Shown one piece after another: positions 11,640 to 24,120 of a stretch of 64,000 bases of DNA. The DNA comes from Terebella lapidaria. Its lineage: Eukaryota; Annelida; Polychaeta; Terebellida; Terebellidae. Each line of letters starts with the position of its first letter. Position 1 is the first letter of the stretch. Location of the stretch: contig OX424563.1 of the NCBI GenBank assembly GCA_949152475.1, positions 1,275,001 to 1,339,000 on the forward strand, read 5' to 3'. Position numbers and translations under genes: made by a program. The notes under the pieces were generated by a model. That model made no database searches. It saw only the letters and a program-made list of their open reading frames with translations, and was not told where the DNA came from.

Positions 11640-13200
11640 TAAGTTGTATACTAATTCCATCAGGTGTACAGTAGAAACAACTACATTTACCACAATGTCT
11701 GCCCCTGATGACGCCTGTGTGTCTTTTGATGAAGTAATTGGTCGGGCTTTGTTCCTTTGGCAAAATGTTGTATTTTATGTTTGTTATTGGAATCATCAAA
11801 ATTTGGCTGTACTGGTGGTAATAGATTGATACTTACATTCATACCACTGAGCTGGTGTCACTGCTGGTGGACGTTAAGTCTGTCCCAGAGGATACCATCA
11901 ACTCAGTAGCCTTTTGGCTTGTGATTAGGTACTTATGTGCTTGTCATTTATCTATTCCATTGGGTTTGTTTCGGATTTCTAAATTATTTTCATATGTTGT
12001 TGGGAAGTTGTATACTAATTCCATCAGGTGTACAGTAGAAACAACTACATTTACCACACTGTCTGCCCCTGATGACGCCAGTGTGTCTTTCGATAAAGTA
12101 ATTGGTCGGGCTTTGTTTCTATTGCAAAATGTTGTATTTTATGTTTGTTATTGGAATCATCAAAATTTGGCTGTACTGGTGGTAAAAGATTGATACTTAC
12201 ATTCAAAGGTACATTATGTATAATCGACTATGGAATGCAACATGTTGATCTCACCAAAGTATAAGTTGGAAACACCATATATTACATGTTAAAAGCAAAA
12301 TCTCAAAAGCTCTATTCATGATAAAACAAGCGAAAATCTTATTATTAAATAAATGTTTAGAAACCCTCCTATTACTCCGTGATTCACCCCCATATCATAT
12401 ATGGGATACTAGCTTGGGGAAACGCAGCATCAACCCACCTAAATTGGGTTTATGCCTGGCTATAAATGTTTTTGTTCGTTATGAAGGTTTGTGTCATGCT
12501 AAAAAGGTTTTCTCCATATTAAATATGTTTGCACAATCCTATAAGGGTTTGTGCCATGCTGAAAAGTTTTGTTACGTGCTAGAAAGGTTTTCGCCCAGCT
12601 ATGAAAGTTTATGCCCTGCTATAAAGGTTTGCACCATTCTAAAAAGGGTTGTGCGATGCTAGAAACGTTTGTGCCCTGCTGTACATGTTTGTGCCCTGTT
12701 ATGAAGTTTTGTGCCATAGTAAAATGGCGTCATCAGGGGCAGACAGTGTGGTAAATGTAGTTGTTTCTACTGTACACCTGATGGAATTAGTATCATGAGT
12801 ATACAACTGCCCAACAACATATGAAAATAATTTAGAAATCCGAAACAAACCCCATGGAATTGATGAATGACAAGCACATAAGTACCTAATCACAAGCCGA
12901 AAGGCTACTGAGTTGATGGTATCCTCGGGGACAGACTTAACATCCACCAGCAGTGACACCGGTTCAGTTGTATGAATGTAAGTATCAATCTATTACCACC
13001 AGTACAGCCAAATTTTGATGATTCCAATAACAAACATAAAATACAACATTTTGCAATAGAAACAAAGCCCGACCGATTACTTTATCAAAAGACACACTGG
13101 CAGTCATCAGGGGCAGACAGTGTGGTAAATGTAGTTGTTTCTACTGTACACCTGATGGAATTAGTATACAACTGCCCGACAACATATGAAAATAATTTAA
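11640..13200. repeat. Foldback-like cluster of 363-bp repeat units
   Basis: The left arm (11,640-12,205, plus orientation) contains about 1.5 tandem units, with the phrase TTGTATACTAATTCCATCAG at about 11,643 and 12,006 giving a 363-bp period. The right arm (12,724-13,196) holds the same family in inverse orientation, also about 1.3 units. The middle carries a short-period array. Arms made of tandem units around a nonhomologous spacer resemble foldback elements. Relatives lie at 51,420, 55,468 and 62,413. Short open frames in the arms are shared by repeat homology only and carry no domain. Confidence 0.7.
12447..12726 (+). repeat. 20-21 bp degenerate tandem array
   Basis: About 14 imperfect units approximating GGTTTGTGCCATGCTAWAAA lie between the inverted arms of the foldback-like cluster. 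The frame at 12,318-12,662 across it encodes a repetitive peptide (SYKGLCHAE-like). The repeat fully accounts for its openness. Confidence 0.8.
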
Positions 13201-13928
13201 ACTCAACAAGTATATTAACAAAAAATATGGCGTTTATTCCTAAAGGCTAACTAAGTACGCCGACTAAAATGCGCGCGCTTACAAATATATGAACATCCTC
13301 AAAAACATTGATATTAAAATGAAACATGCAAATGACAATATCTAGAAACATAATGAAGTAAAATAAATGCTAATAAATGTGAAATCAATGAAAGCAATAA
13401 AATAGTAAATATAACTTGTGAAAGATTCCTCCGTCAAAGAATCAAACATTACAAAAAACAGAAAAGTAGGGTGGGAGAGGAGGGAGATTAAAACACAGCT
13501 AGCAGCATGTGCGTGCGCGCGCGCTCACAGCAAAAAGGCAAACTGACAAATTTAAAAATTACAAGTACACTGGCCTCTCCAGCTGCTCTGACCGTTGGGT
13601 TCTTTGAGTAAAATAAAGGTGTCCAGGGCTCATTGCCTGGGGCGCCAGCGCGTCCCAGATCAGGGAATACATGCCTCGTTTAAACAAAATTAATACTTAA
13701 TTTACCTTAAACTCAACAAGTGTGTTGGCAAGAAATATGGCGTTTATTCCTAAAGGCTAACTAAGTACGCAGACTAAAATGCGCGCGCTTAAAAATATAA
13801 GAACATCCTCAAAAACATTGATATTGAAATGAAACATGCAAATGACAATATCAAAAAACATAATGAAGTAAAATGAATGCTAATAAATGTGAAAACAATG
13901 AAAGCAATAAAGTAGTAAATATAACTTG
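13197..13928. repeat. Pair of 222-bp direct repeats flanking 288 bp
   Basis: 13,197-13,418 and 13,707-13,928 are about 95% alike by eye. Both start TTAAACTCAACAAG, share ATATGGCGTTTATTCCTAAA and an ATGCGCGCGCTTA motif, and end AATATAACTTG. The unique middle includes CAGGGCTCATTGCCTGGGGC and a GTGCGCGCGCGC run. The arrangement is compatible with a miniature LTR element (TRIM), but TG...CA ends and a primer-binding site are not evident. The left repeat truncates the right arm of the foldback-like cluster. Confidence 0.6.
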
Positions 13929-14045
13929 CCCAAAATTATTAGCTCAATGTAGTGAGTAGGAGATATAAAAAAACGATAAGCACAATAACGATAAGTTGAG
14001 CACTGTTAAAGTTGGGGTCGCTCTAAACTAGTCTTCAGTTGCCTA

Positions 14046-14278
14046 TCATCGCTCGAATGTAACCTCCGAGTCGGTGATTCTGATGTGTTTAGCTTCAGGC
14101 ATAAATATATTTTCATTAAATGCGTTGATATGTACGCATAACGACAAGCATAATGTAGAGCATAAAGCAATAAATCCGAATGTCCCTAAGGCAAAAACGG
14201 GATTCCCCAAAATTAAGTTGATGCATATATGGGAGACTTTGGTCCACAAATCAAGCACTTTGAGTACACAACTATTGA
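14046..14278 (-). pseudogene. Possible Patched-like exon fragment (copy B)
   Basis: Second copy of the fragment at 5823-6055. The translated peptide is identical over the 70 residues compared. The same caveats apply: one membrane segment, no ATG, no clear donor site, and a weak family guess. Confidence 0.2.
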
Positions 14279-17200
14279 TTTATTTAAATCAGAAAATATC
14301 AGGGGTGGGGGGGGGGGGTATTTTCGTATACACGTTCATATCCAGATGATTACAACATGTTTCACAACCCGTCGCAAAAGGTCACACAGTTTAGGTAAAT
14401 CCTGATGAAATTCAACATTATGATTATCATGAACAGATTTTAGTCACACACTATCAGTCTGTGGAAATACTTCGCACGGACTATGTAAGTATCAATTTAT
14501 TATGAATGACTTTTTATGAATGACTTTATTTTCCCAACTTTAACAATAAATACTTACACAAATATCATATACATAAATTGGTGAGAATAAAATATTGGGC
14601 AGACCAAAATAGTACAAAAATGGTACTGTCTTCCTTCTGGCTTGTTTTGTGCACAACATATATTTAATACAAAACTTGACTGATATTTCACAATATATTT
14701 GATATATATTTCACAATATATCTGATATTTCAACCTATATTTCATATATTAATTTTATTGATTAAGTCCTATAAAGGAAATTCACATCATGTACATATTA
14801 AACTAAAAATTATGCATTTGGAACTTTTGATACAAGCGATGCATAAGAAACACAGGACGGGAAAGGTGAATTCTGTCGCTTGGCCTGAGATCAGGAGACG
14901 GGGGCGGGGGCACTATAAACTTTCGCTACTACCAGGTTGGGGAACGAAAAGGTAAGAAGAATCATAGCTGGTGCAAAGCACCAGATCTCCCTGGATGACA
15001 GAAGTCAATAGCGCGTTCATTTCTAGCACTTCACACACTTGTTCAAATGCGTTGTATATGGCTTTGGGTTCGTGAATAAATTACTAACACTTTATATTTG
15101 TTTGGTTCAGTAGTTGAACATAAGTTTTTTTTCTCTATCTGTGTCCACGGAGAGTGCACTATGATTGGATCGATTGTCATGAGATTTACTCTTCCATGTA
15201 AAGATATAACTATATGTGAAAACTATAAAACAAAAGAAATATATAAATTATAATGATTGTAAAAGCATGCTTGTGAAGTCGCGATTCTATCGCACAGAAA
15301 TGTTGACCTATCAAAGGGATTTTATAGACTATAAATGTATAATGTATGGATAAATGGTGTATCTATCGCTCTACCTTTATCCGGGAATCAGTGATGCATT
15401 CGGCAATTATGATCACTCGTTGATACCTTATTCTGAAAGCCGGAAACAATTAGGTCCGTCGCCCACTTGTTAATCTATGGAGCCAGCTCACCTTTGCGGA
15501 GCCCGCAACTGGTTAAAAACTGAAAGTAGATCCATCTCACGCTTAATGAGCTATTGTGTGGTGACACTATAACCTGCTGATGTCACTACACCAGTCAGGT
15601 CCTTGAGAAGCATCAATAACATAATTGGAATATATTGGGGGAAAAAAACGATGTAGCATTGATGTTCTCATCTATACTAGTACAGTAATATACCTTGTTA
15701 CACCAGCGTCTATTACTGCGACAGTTGGCCCTAGAGTAGAAAGCCATAATTAGCATCACAATGCACCTGTCGCTACATCCCTACCTGACATGTCGGCAGT
15801 GAAGAGGCAAACTTTGTACTTTAGCCAATTACAAACCATCTCTCACGTGTTTCAGTCAGATATTCAGTCGAACATGCCCGGTAGGGAAACTGACTGATAC
15901 TTATCAACTTCCACCAAGGTGAGATATGAGTCCTTATTGGCTGAGTCAGAACAGGTTCGTGTCGTTTTGATTGTTGTCATGAAATTTTCATGATGAAACA
16001 CGTACTAAAACAACACCACATACTTGCACTTTCAGATTCCAACAATGAACAAAATTATCTTGTGTGTGTTTTTTTGTGTGTGTGGGTAGACTGCAGTGGA
16101 GTGAAACTTAGTTCACACAGACAGTATAATAAATCATCCAGTGGAAATATATTACCTTCTATAATGCAGCTTCTCTAACGTAGCGTAAATACTGAACAAA
16201 ATAGCATATATGTGTTGCATCAAAATAATGTAATAGAATCGAACAGTGGCCTAGTAAAAATGTCTAGTTTTTTTCAGGTGAACAATGGCCTACAACGTGG
16301 AGATTAATTAGAAAGGTTCAGATCCGTGGTTGAATGCCTATAATTAACGACCAAGTTAGGGACGGAGTTTCTCGGAATCCACACAATACACAATGTTATT
16401 ATCAGTTTTCGAGAACCACATATACACTCAATAAAGCTTCCTTCAATTGTGTCCCTATTTACAAGATCAAAGTGTAGCAAGTACATGTAATGACAAAGCT
16501 TCCAATGAGTTATCACCGAGTCGAATTCATAGATGTGACGGAACCTTATACCACATCGAGCAAATTCGTGTTTGATCTAAAACCAGAAAAAACGAGACAA
16601 TCAGAGATTGCAGACTCTCGCCCCTTCAGATTTAGATACTAAAATCAAAGCTGATGACCCTTACATTGTCGACCCTGGGTGATAAATAGGAATTTGGATA
16701 GTACAACAATCGATCATATAGCAAGTGATGATGAATTGACTGTCAAAAAAAAAAAAATTACTGAGGGAAATTAATAATGAATATAAGCAGAGCTATTGCG
16801 ACTTTTCGATTTTGACCTTTTATGTGACCTTGACCTTGTCGCTCAATATTGTGCTGTAAAATTTCGCAATGTGGTTTCTATTATCAAGGCACATCTCCTG
16901 AACAAACACGGTTCAAAAGGATTGAAAATGGCTCCGCAAAATGTAATGGTCTTGAATCTCAGAACACCCAAAGTCATAAAATTGTGACCCCCAATGTTTC
17001 CACATTGGGCGGTAATGGAGAGTTTTCGTCATACTACCATCAGCCATACACCATACGATCTGGAATTGGTCAAAGATAAATACAAAAATAGTTGGAAAAT
17101 TAAGTAAAACCGAAGTTATAGAAAATTATGTGATTTTCTCTCTTTCCATTGCCATGGCAACCTGTTTCATCTGATTTCAACAAAATTTGTGGGGGACTGA

Positions 17201-18056
17201 GCCACCGCCATAGCGCTTCAACCCTATGAATTTCAGATTGATTGGATCGTGTGTCGTCGAGTTAGGAGCGCAGGCATGCACTGAAAAGTCGCTGTAAAAA
17301 AATAACCAATGTCGTGACCCCCTCCAATTTTTCGACATCGGGCGATAATGAAAAGTTTTCATCCTACAATCATCGGTCGTACACCATACGATTGAGGATA
17401 GGGCACGTAAGTGAAAACGCTATGTTCCTGAAATAAGCTTCGACCAGGATTTTCTGGTCTCAACCTATTATCGCCCACTTTTTGTCTAGCTCGTTTTTCC
17501 CAATAAATCAACTATCACTGTGAGAAAAACATATGCGATTAACGATATTGTCAGTAAGACTGGAAAACAAAGCACAGTAGATGTACGGCCGTTAACTTCA
17601 TACCGCTTATAAAATAGAATAATGCGGGCTTATATGCATGTTTGGTCTTAAAAGGTAGCAAATCGTTAGTTTTTCATCACATGGTACAACACATAATTTA
17701 CTGATTTGATATAACATTAATTATCAACTTATTAGCTATCGCTCCATTATGAAGGATAGGACGATAGGACCAAAAGGTTTGCACAACGAATATTTTCATG
17801 CGTTTCGAACGATATTCGAAACTCACTTACGCTCCCTACTGGCCTAAAAAAAATACAATAATAGTTGGAAAAATTAATATCAAGTAGAACTGGATTCATA
17901 GCCAATTATGTGATTTTCACGTTTTTTTGCTGCCATGGCAACCGTTTTCATTCGATTCCGACAAAATTTAAGGAGAACCGAGCCACTGCTATAGCGCTTA
18001 TGCCCAGATTGATTCTCTTTGAGTTATGAGCGCAGACATTTGCACTGAAAAGTGTA

Positions 18057-18947
18057 CTCTGCCGAAACCGGCTCTTGTATATACCAGAATTTTGCCATAC
18101 CGGTGTTCCTCTCAGGTCCTGATTTCTTCCCTTTTGTATCTAGAGTAAGTAACTCTCGATATACCGGATGTTGTCCATTCTGAAAACCGGCCCTATTCCT
18201 ATGACCCAACCGGCCATATCATATTGTCCAAACCGGCGTAACCCCCAATAGTTTAAAACTGCGGCGTCTAAATTGCAATCAGCCACACTTCTACGGATCA
18301 CAGACCGATGTCAAAGGCTGTGCTTTAGTCACACGTCTTTGTAATCACAACAGCATCAGGAACATGGCGCTCACAAATTGTAATTAACAACAATCAAACT
18401 TCGTCAGGTAGGAGCCGTTTGAAGAATATATGATTTACCTGATATGATTTCTCGAGGAAATTACTGCAAGCTCATCACTGGGGTGACACGCATTGTTCAA
18501 AGTGATTATTAATCAGCGCATGCTATAAACGCAATCAACAATTCTATGACATCATGATCATACAATCTTGTATTTCACTATGTATATTCTGCAATTGTTT
18601 TTGAGATATGCTAATAGCACAAGATGATAATGAATGATATTGATAGAAAACCTACAATTAATAATCAATTGACTCGAATTATTTACTTGAATATTCTGCA
18701 ATAAATCTATACAGATCCAACCTATTACCAATATTATAATATTAATATCTACGCCGATGTCCAGAAAATTTGTAACTACATGTACTTAAAATAGCTGGCC
18801 GGTATTTATTTACGGTATGTCGTGCGACAGTAAAAAACGAAGTCGGACGTTATCTGCATATTGGGACTTTCAGACTCTTGATAAACCGGCGCTCTGTCAA
18901 AAACCGGATTTTTTCCCTGGTCCCCTGGAGATTTGGTTTATACAGAG
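18057..18947. mobile_element. Non-autonomous DNA transposon, TA target, ACCGG motifs (copy B)
   Basis: Same element and position as 9839-10,729, also 891 bp between the flanking TA dinucleotides (18,055-18,056 and 18,948-18,949). One ACCGG-type motif near the right end has decayed (ATTTGGTTT where A reads ATCCGGTTT). Confidence 0.65.
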
Positions 18948-19354
18948 TACAATGTAGTTCTTTATTTGATAATTTATGTACATGTATTCCCAATTTGGTG
19001 TATTATTGTAATGTATTTTCCATATACCGTCCAATCTACTTGTAGCTCAATTCCCATTCAGGAAACACGACTACATAATGTGCACTTTGTTTTGGCATCT
19101 GCACCAATTAAGATTATGTAATGATGTTTGCCAGATCGTATGTAGTAAATACAGCACTGACCACATAAAGCTCGTCATAACTTGACTGAAGTACATTGCA
19201 CCTCACTGTTTTGGTGGTACCAAATATATATTCTATTCATGTTCACGGCTGCTAAGATTCATATAAATATACAAAAATGATTGCATTGATCGCTGGAAAT
19301 TAGTTCAATGCATTGTTTGGACGTCCTTACATCAAACATTTTGTCGGATATAAA

Positions 19355-19734
19355 TTGCGACAACATGTCCTGATGAGATCGTTTATTGCAAGTTGCGACA
19401 ACATGTCCTGTTGAGATCGTTTATTGTAAATTGCGACAACATGTCCTGATGAGATCGTTTATTGTAAGTTGCGACAACATGTCCTGATGAGATCGTTTAT
19501 TCAAAATTGCAACAACATGTCCTGATGAGATCGTTTATTGTAAGTTGCGACAACATATCCTGATAAGATCGTTTATTCAAAATTGCGACAACATGTCCTG
19601 ATGAGATCGTTTATTGTAAGTTGCGACAACGTGTCCTGATGAGATCGTTTATTGTAAGTTGCGACAACATGTCCTGATGAGATCGTTTGTTGTAAATTGC
19701 GACTACATGTCCTGATGAGATCGTTTATTTGAAG
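19355..19734 (+). repeat. 38-bp VNTR, 10 units (copy B)
   Basis: Ten units start every 38 bp from 19,355 to 19,697. Two units share a CAAAATTGC variant, hinting at block duplication of pairs. Expansion relative to the five units in copy A must postdate the A/B split, unless A contracted. Confidence 0.95.
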
Positions 19735-19881
19735 CTTAAAGCTCATAGACACGTAGAAAGGTACAGATACAAATGATGAACCAGAGGACTGACGAGAGAA
19801 ATCACAGAGGAAAGCACATTCGTGTAAGGTAGCTTTTGTGTCTCGGTTTCCTGTTTACATAACTTCCAGACTGAACCACGT

Positions 19882-21977
19882 CATTATCGCCCGATGTCAA
19901 AAAATTGGAGGGGGTCACGACATTGGTTATTTTTTTACAGCGACTTTTCAGTGCATGCCTGCGCTCCTAACTCGACGACACACGATCCAATCAATCTGAA
20001 ATTTATAGGGCTGAAGTGCTATGGCGGTGGCTCAATCCCCCACAAATTTGGTCAAAATCGGGTGAGACAAGTTGCCATGGCAATGGAAAGAGTGAAAATC
20101 ACATAATTGTCTATAACTCCGGTTTTACTTAATTTTCCAACTATTTTTGTATTTATCTTTGACCAATTCCCGATCGTATGGTGTATGGCCGATGGTAGTA
20201 CGACGAAAACTCTCCATTATCGCCCAATGTGGAAACATCGGGGGTCACAATTTTATGACTTTGGGTGTTCTGAGATTCAAGACCACTACATTTTTCGGAG
20301 CCATTTTCAATCTTTTCGAACCGTGTTCGTTTAGGATATGTGCCTTGATAATAGAAACCACATTGCGAAATTTCACAGCACAATATTGAGCGACAAGGTC
20401 AAGGTCACATAAAAGGTCAAAATCGAAAAGTCGCAATAGCTCTGCTATTTCCCTCAGTAATTTGCTTTTTTTTTGACAGTCAATTCATCATAATTTGCTA
20501 TATGATCGATTGTTGTACTATCCAAATTCCTATTTATCACCCAGGGTCGACAATGTAAGGGTCATCAGCCTTGATTTTAGTAACTAAATCTGAAGGGGCG
20601 AGGGTCTGCAATCTCTGATTGTCTCGTTTTTTTCTGGTTTCAGATCAAACACGAATTTGCTCGATGTGGTATAAGGTTCTGTCACATCTATGAATTCAAC
20701 TCGGTGATAACTCATTGGAAGCTTTGTCATTACATGCACTTGCTACACTTTGATCTTGTAACTAGGGACTCAATTGAAGGAAGCTTTATTGAGTGTATAT
20801 GTGGTTCTCGAAAACTGATAATCACATTGTGTATTGTGTGGATTCCGAGGAACTCCGTCCCTAACTTGGTCGTTAATTATAGGCATTCATCCAAGGATCT
20901 GAACCTTTCTCATTAATCTCCACGTTGTAGGCCATTGTTCACCTGAAAAAAAACTAGACATTTTTACTGGGCCACTGTTCGATTCTACTACACTATTTTG
21001 ATGCAACACATATATGCTATTTTATTCAGTATTTACGCTACGTTAGAGAAGTTGCATTATAGAAGGTCATATATTTCCACTGGATGATTTATTATACTGT
21101 CTGTGTGAAGACAGTTTCACTCCACTGCAATCTACCCACACACAAAAATTTTTTGTCTATTGTTGGAATCTGAAAGTGCAAGTATGTGGTGTTGTTTTAG
21201 TACGTGTTTCATCATGAAAATTTCATGACAACAATCAAAACGACACGAACCTGTTCTGACTCAGCCAATAAGGACTCATATCTCACCTTGGTGGAAGTTG
21301 ATAAGTATCAGTCAGTTTCCCTACTGGGCATATTAGATTGCCTTGATGGAGGTACATATCTGACTGAAACATGCGAGAGATGGTTTGTAATTGGCTAAAG
21401 TACAAAGTTTGCCTCTTCACTGCCGACATGTCAGGTAGGGATGTAGCGACAGGTGCATTGTGCTGCTACTTATGGCTTTCTACACTAGGGCCAACTGTCG
21501 CAGTAATAGACGCTGGTGTAACAAGGTATATTGCTGTACTAGTATAGATGAGAACATCAATGCTACATCGTTTTTTCCCCCAATATATTCCAATTATGTT
21601 ATTGACGCTTCTCAAGGACCTGACTGGTGTAGTGACATCAGCAGGTTATAGTGTCACCACACAACAGCTCATTAAACGTGAGATGAATCTACTTTCAGTA
21701 TTTACCCAGTTGCGGGCTCCGCAAAGGTGAGCTGGCTCCATAGATTAACAAGTGGGCGACGGACCTAATTGTTTCCGGCTTTCAGAATAAGGTATCAAGG
21801 AGTGATCATAATTGCCGAATGCATCACTGATTCCCGGATAAAGGTAGAGCGATAGATAACCATTTATTCATACATTATACATTTATAGTCTATAAAATCC
21901 CATTGATAGGTCAACTCTTCCGTGCGATCGAATCGCGACTTCACAAGCATGCATTTCCAATCATTATAATTTATATA
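19882..21977 (-). repeat. Inverted partial copy C, left part
   Basis: Reverse complement of copy A from about 9132 down to 7013, clearly more diverged than A is from B (several percent by eye). The CTTGACCTTTTATGTGACC-type and ACCATACGATC phrases are recognisable in reverse. It joins copy B with a CA overlap and is cut at TATATA (21,972-21,977) by the chimeric retroelement. No gene is seen in it. Confidence 0.92.
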
Positions 21978-24049
21978 AACATGGAAACAATACCCAAGTA
22001 TATAGTATCCGAGCAAACAAAACCGAATCCATTATCCAATCTCAAAGTCCAGTGTCAGGCAAAATCGAGAAAATTTCAATGGAATTTCATGAACCCCCAT
22101 ATATGGCCATAAAGGGGTGAAAATCAGGTGTTCTGGAAAGAGTGAGCATTTTTCTGCCCCACATGTGGCAATCGTCATGAATATCAAAAAATTAACATGC
22201 AAAAAGGTCTTGTTGCATACTTGTAATAGATTTTATGTACTTATCAACCTGATGACGTACATGACGTCCATAGAATTTCTTGAAAGCAGCTATTAGTCTT
22301 GGTAAACATATCCCTGTCGCAGCAGTTTAGAGGCTAGCTGGGAACTTCTGTGAACAAAGTCCTCATACTTGCAACTAGCTCTGGAATAGCGTATGAGTTG
22401 TGAGACAAACACGCCATATGCTGGCGACATAGGAATGTTGCTGCTTAGAAAAGGGAAATTGCCTATGGAAAAATTGAAATCATCACGTTTGTCATACAAC
22501 CTAGTTGAAAGGTTAGAATCTTCATCAATCTTCAACCTTAGGTCTAAATAGTTGGAAAAATTAGAGGAGTCTGTAGTATCTTTAATTCCAAGTTCCTTAG
22601 GATATATCATCCAAATAATCACCAAACTTGGGATTATTTATTGACAATACGTCATCTATGTATCGGAAAGTGAAATTAAAGCTACTAGTTTGAAACTTGG
22701 ATACTCCTCTTTGTAGATGTGGGATGAAATCTGATTCATATGAGTATAAAAACAGGTCTGTCAATAATGGTGCACAGTTGGTACCCACTGGAATACCAAT
22801 AGTCTGCTGAAATATTCGGCCAAACTCCACAAAGATATTATCAATAAGGAAATTAACCATATTCACAACATCGGTTTCTGTATATTCATGTGGAGCATCT
22901 GAATCATCTTTAACAAAATAGGCTGTATTATATTCGACTACAATATACTTATAACGACGATGTCCTTTTTTGGAGAAAAAGGAATTAAGTATTAGCTTTT
23001 GAAGCTGGGACTTTAGTTCTGAATGAGGTATAGTGGTGTAGAGAGTGGAAAAGTCGAATGTTTCGATAGACGTAATTTTTGAAAGTGTGTGAGCATGTAG
23101 ATACTCGATCTACAAAGATTTGGAATTTTTTAGTATCCACATTTGGTTGATACCACTTCTAGAGTAGATAGTTTCACAGAATTTTGGAGACCATGTTTAA
23201 TCTTTGACACTATAACAGTTAGTAGCTTAGAGAGAGCTTTGGTGGAACATGATGCCGAGCCTGAAATACACCTTTGTTTGTATGGATTTTTGTGTAATTT
23301 TGGGATCCACTATAAACTGGGTAGTTCATAATCTTTACATGAAGTAGTGATCCCAAAAGAATGCAATACAGACGTGTGATTAGATAATATATCCTGCTTA
23401 GATATAGTAATATCCTGGTATGTTCGGTTAGAAGTGTTGTTGTTAGAGATACCAAGTACATTGAATAGGCACTGAATATAGTATGCTTTACAAACAAAAA
23501 CAACATTATTGGATGCTTTATCAGCAGGAACAATGACACATTTTTCTCGGAGTTTCAACAAACTATCAGCAACCACTGGATCATCAAAGACAGAGCTGTA
23601 TTTAGTACTGACTGACTTAGACAAAACACGAATGCGTTTAGACAACAAATACCTAATTTGTTTAACCCATTCTGACAGAGAATCAGTTTCTGCCTTTTCT
23701 CGCTTAGTCCACTTTCTGGGATGTTTATCAACTGTATCCATGACTAACTTGAAATTGTATCTCCATGAAAATGACTTGGGCTCCCTATACTTGGGACCTT
23801 TGGACAATATATCCTTCAACAATTCATTGTCTACATTATTGAGGTCACCTGAAATAATGTGCCCAACTGGTTTATGTATGAATGGAGAACTAGTGCAGGT
23901 ACAGGAGAGTGAGTTTTGTAACAGGTCGTCAATATCTAAATCATTCAATGTTTGTTTGTAATTGAATATCTTGGATGCAATAGGCTTCGTATATGAGTAG
24001 GAAACCGACAGAGTACCATTATCAGTAAAGTATGTTGGTATGATGGTAC
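21978..24049 (-). mobile_element. PLE half of the chimera: N-terminal region, RT, 3' UTR
   Basis: The frame from 24,049 to 23,310 encodes the PLE upstream region, including KCVIVPADKASNNVVFVCK, then breaks by frameshift just before the YWIPKLHK-type block (continued at about 23,310-23,219 in another frame). RT palm motifs follow in 22,866-22,597 (QTIGIPVGTNCAPLL, RYIDDVL). The C-terminal part is in 22,625-22,293 (YLDLRLKID, YDKRDDFNFS, FYGRHH-type region disrupted). The 3' UTR runs to 21,978 and ends at AACATGGAAACAATACCC. At least three frameshifts make it a pseudogene. No GIY-YIG endonuclease domain is visible. Confidence 0.85.
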
Positions 24050-24120
24050 CTAACTCATAGACTGCCAAAGAAGACCTTTGATTTGGTCGTGCGATCCGAG
24101 AGGACATTTCATCAGAAAAA
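24050..24120 (-). pseudogene. Truncated tyrosine recombinase start of DIRS half
   Basis: In the frame continuous with the PLE region, the stretch GFSDEMSSRIARPNQRSSLAVYE resembles the N-terminal helical start of DIRS tyrosine recombinases. It stops at about 24,050, where LGTIIPTYF of the PLE takes over. The catalytic Arg, His-x-x-Arg and Tyr residues are all absent. Confidence 0.6.

Larger units (their letters stand above)
13978..19883 (+). repeat. Segmental duplication copy B (5.9 kb)
   Basis: Direct partner of 5756-11,491, at an offset of 8,218-8,223 bp. It is longer mainly because the VNTR has five more units. It ends at CCACGTCA, where inverted copy C begins at once with a two-base overlap. 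Its content mirrors copy A and is noncoding apart from the possible exon fragment at 14,046. Confidence 0.93.

Noticed and set aside
12318..12662. 114-codon ORF with SYKGLCHAE-like repeats
   Set aside because: Produced by the 20-21 bp tandem array.
19355..19734. CRISPR-like array
   Set aside because: Units are contiguous, with no unique spacers, in an animal-type genome.
20107..20436. Overlapping ORFs in copy C and their partners at 8578 and 16,796
   Set aside because: They are conserved only because the DNA is duplicated, occur in several frames at once, and have no domain.
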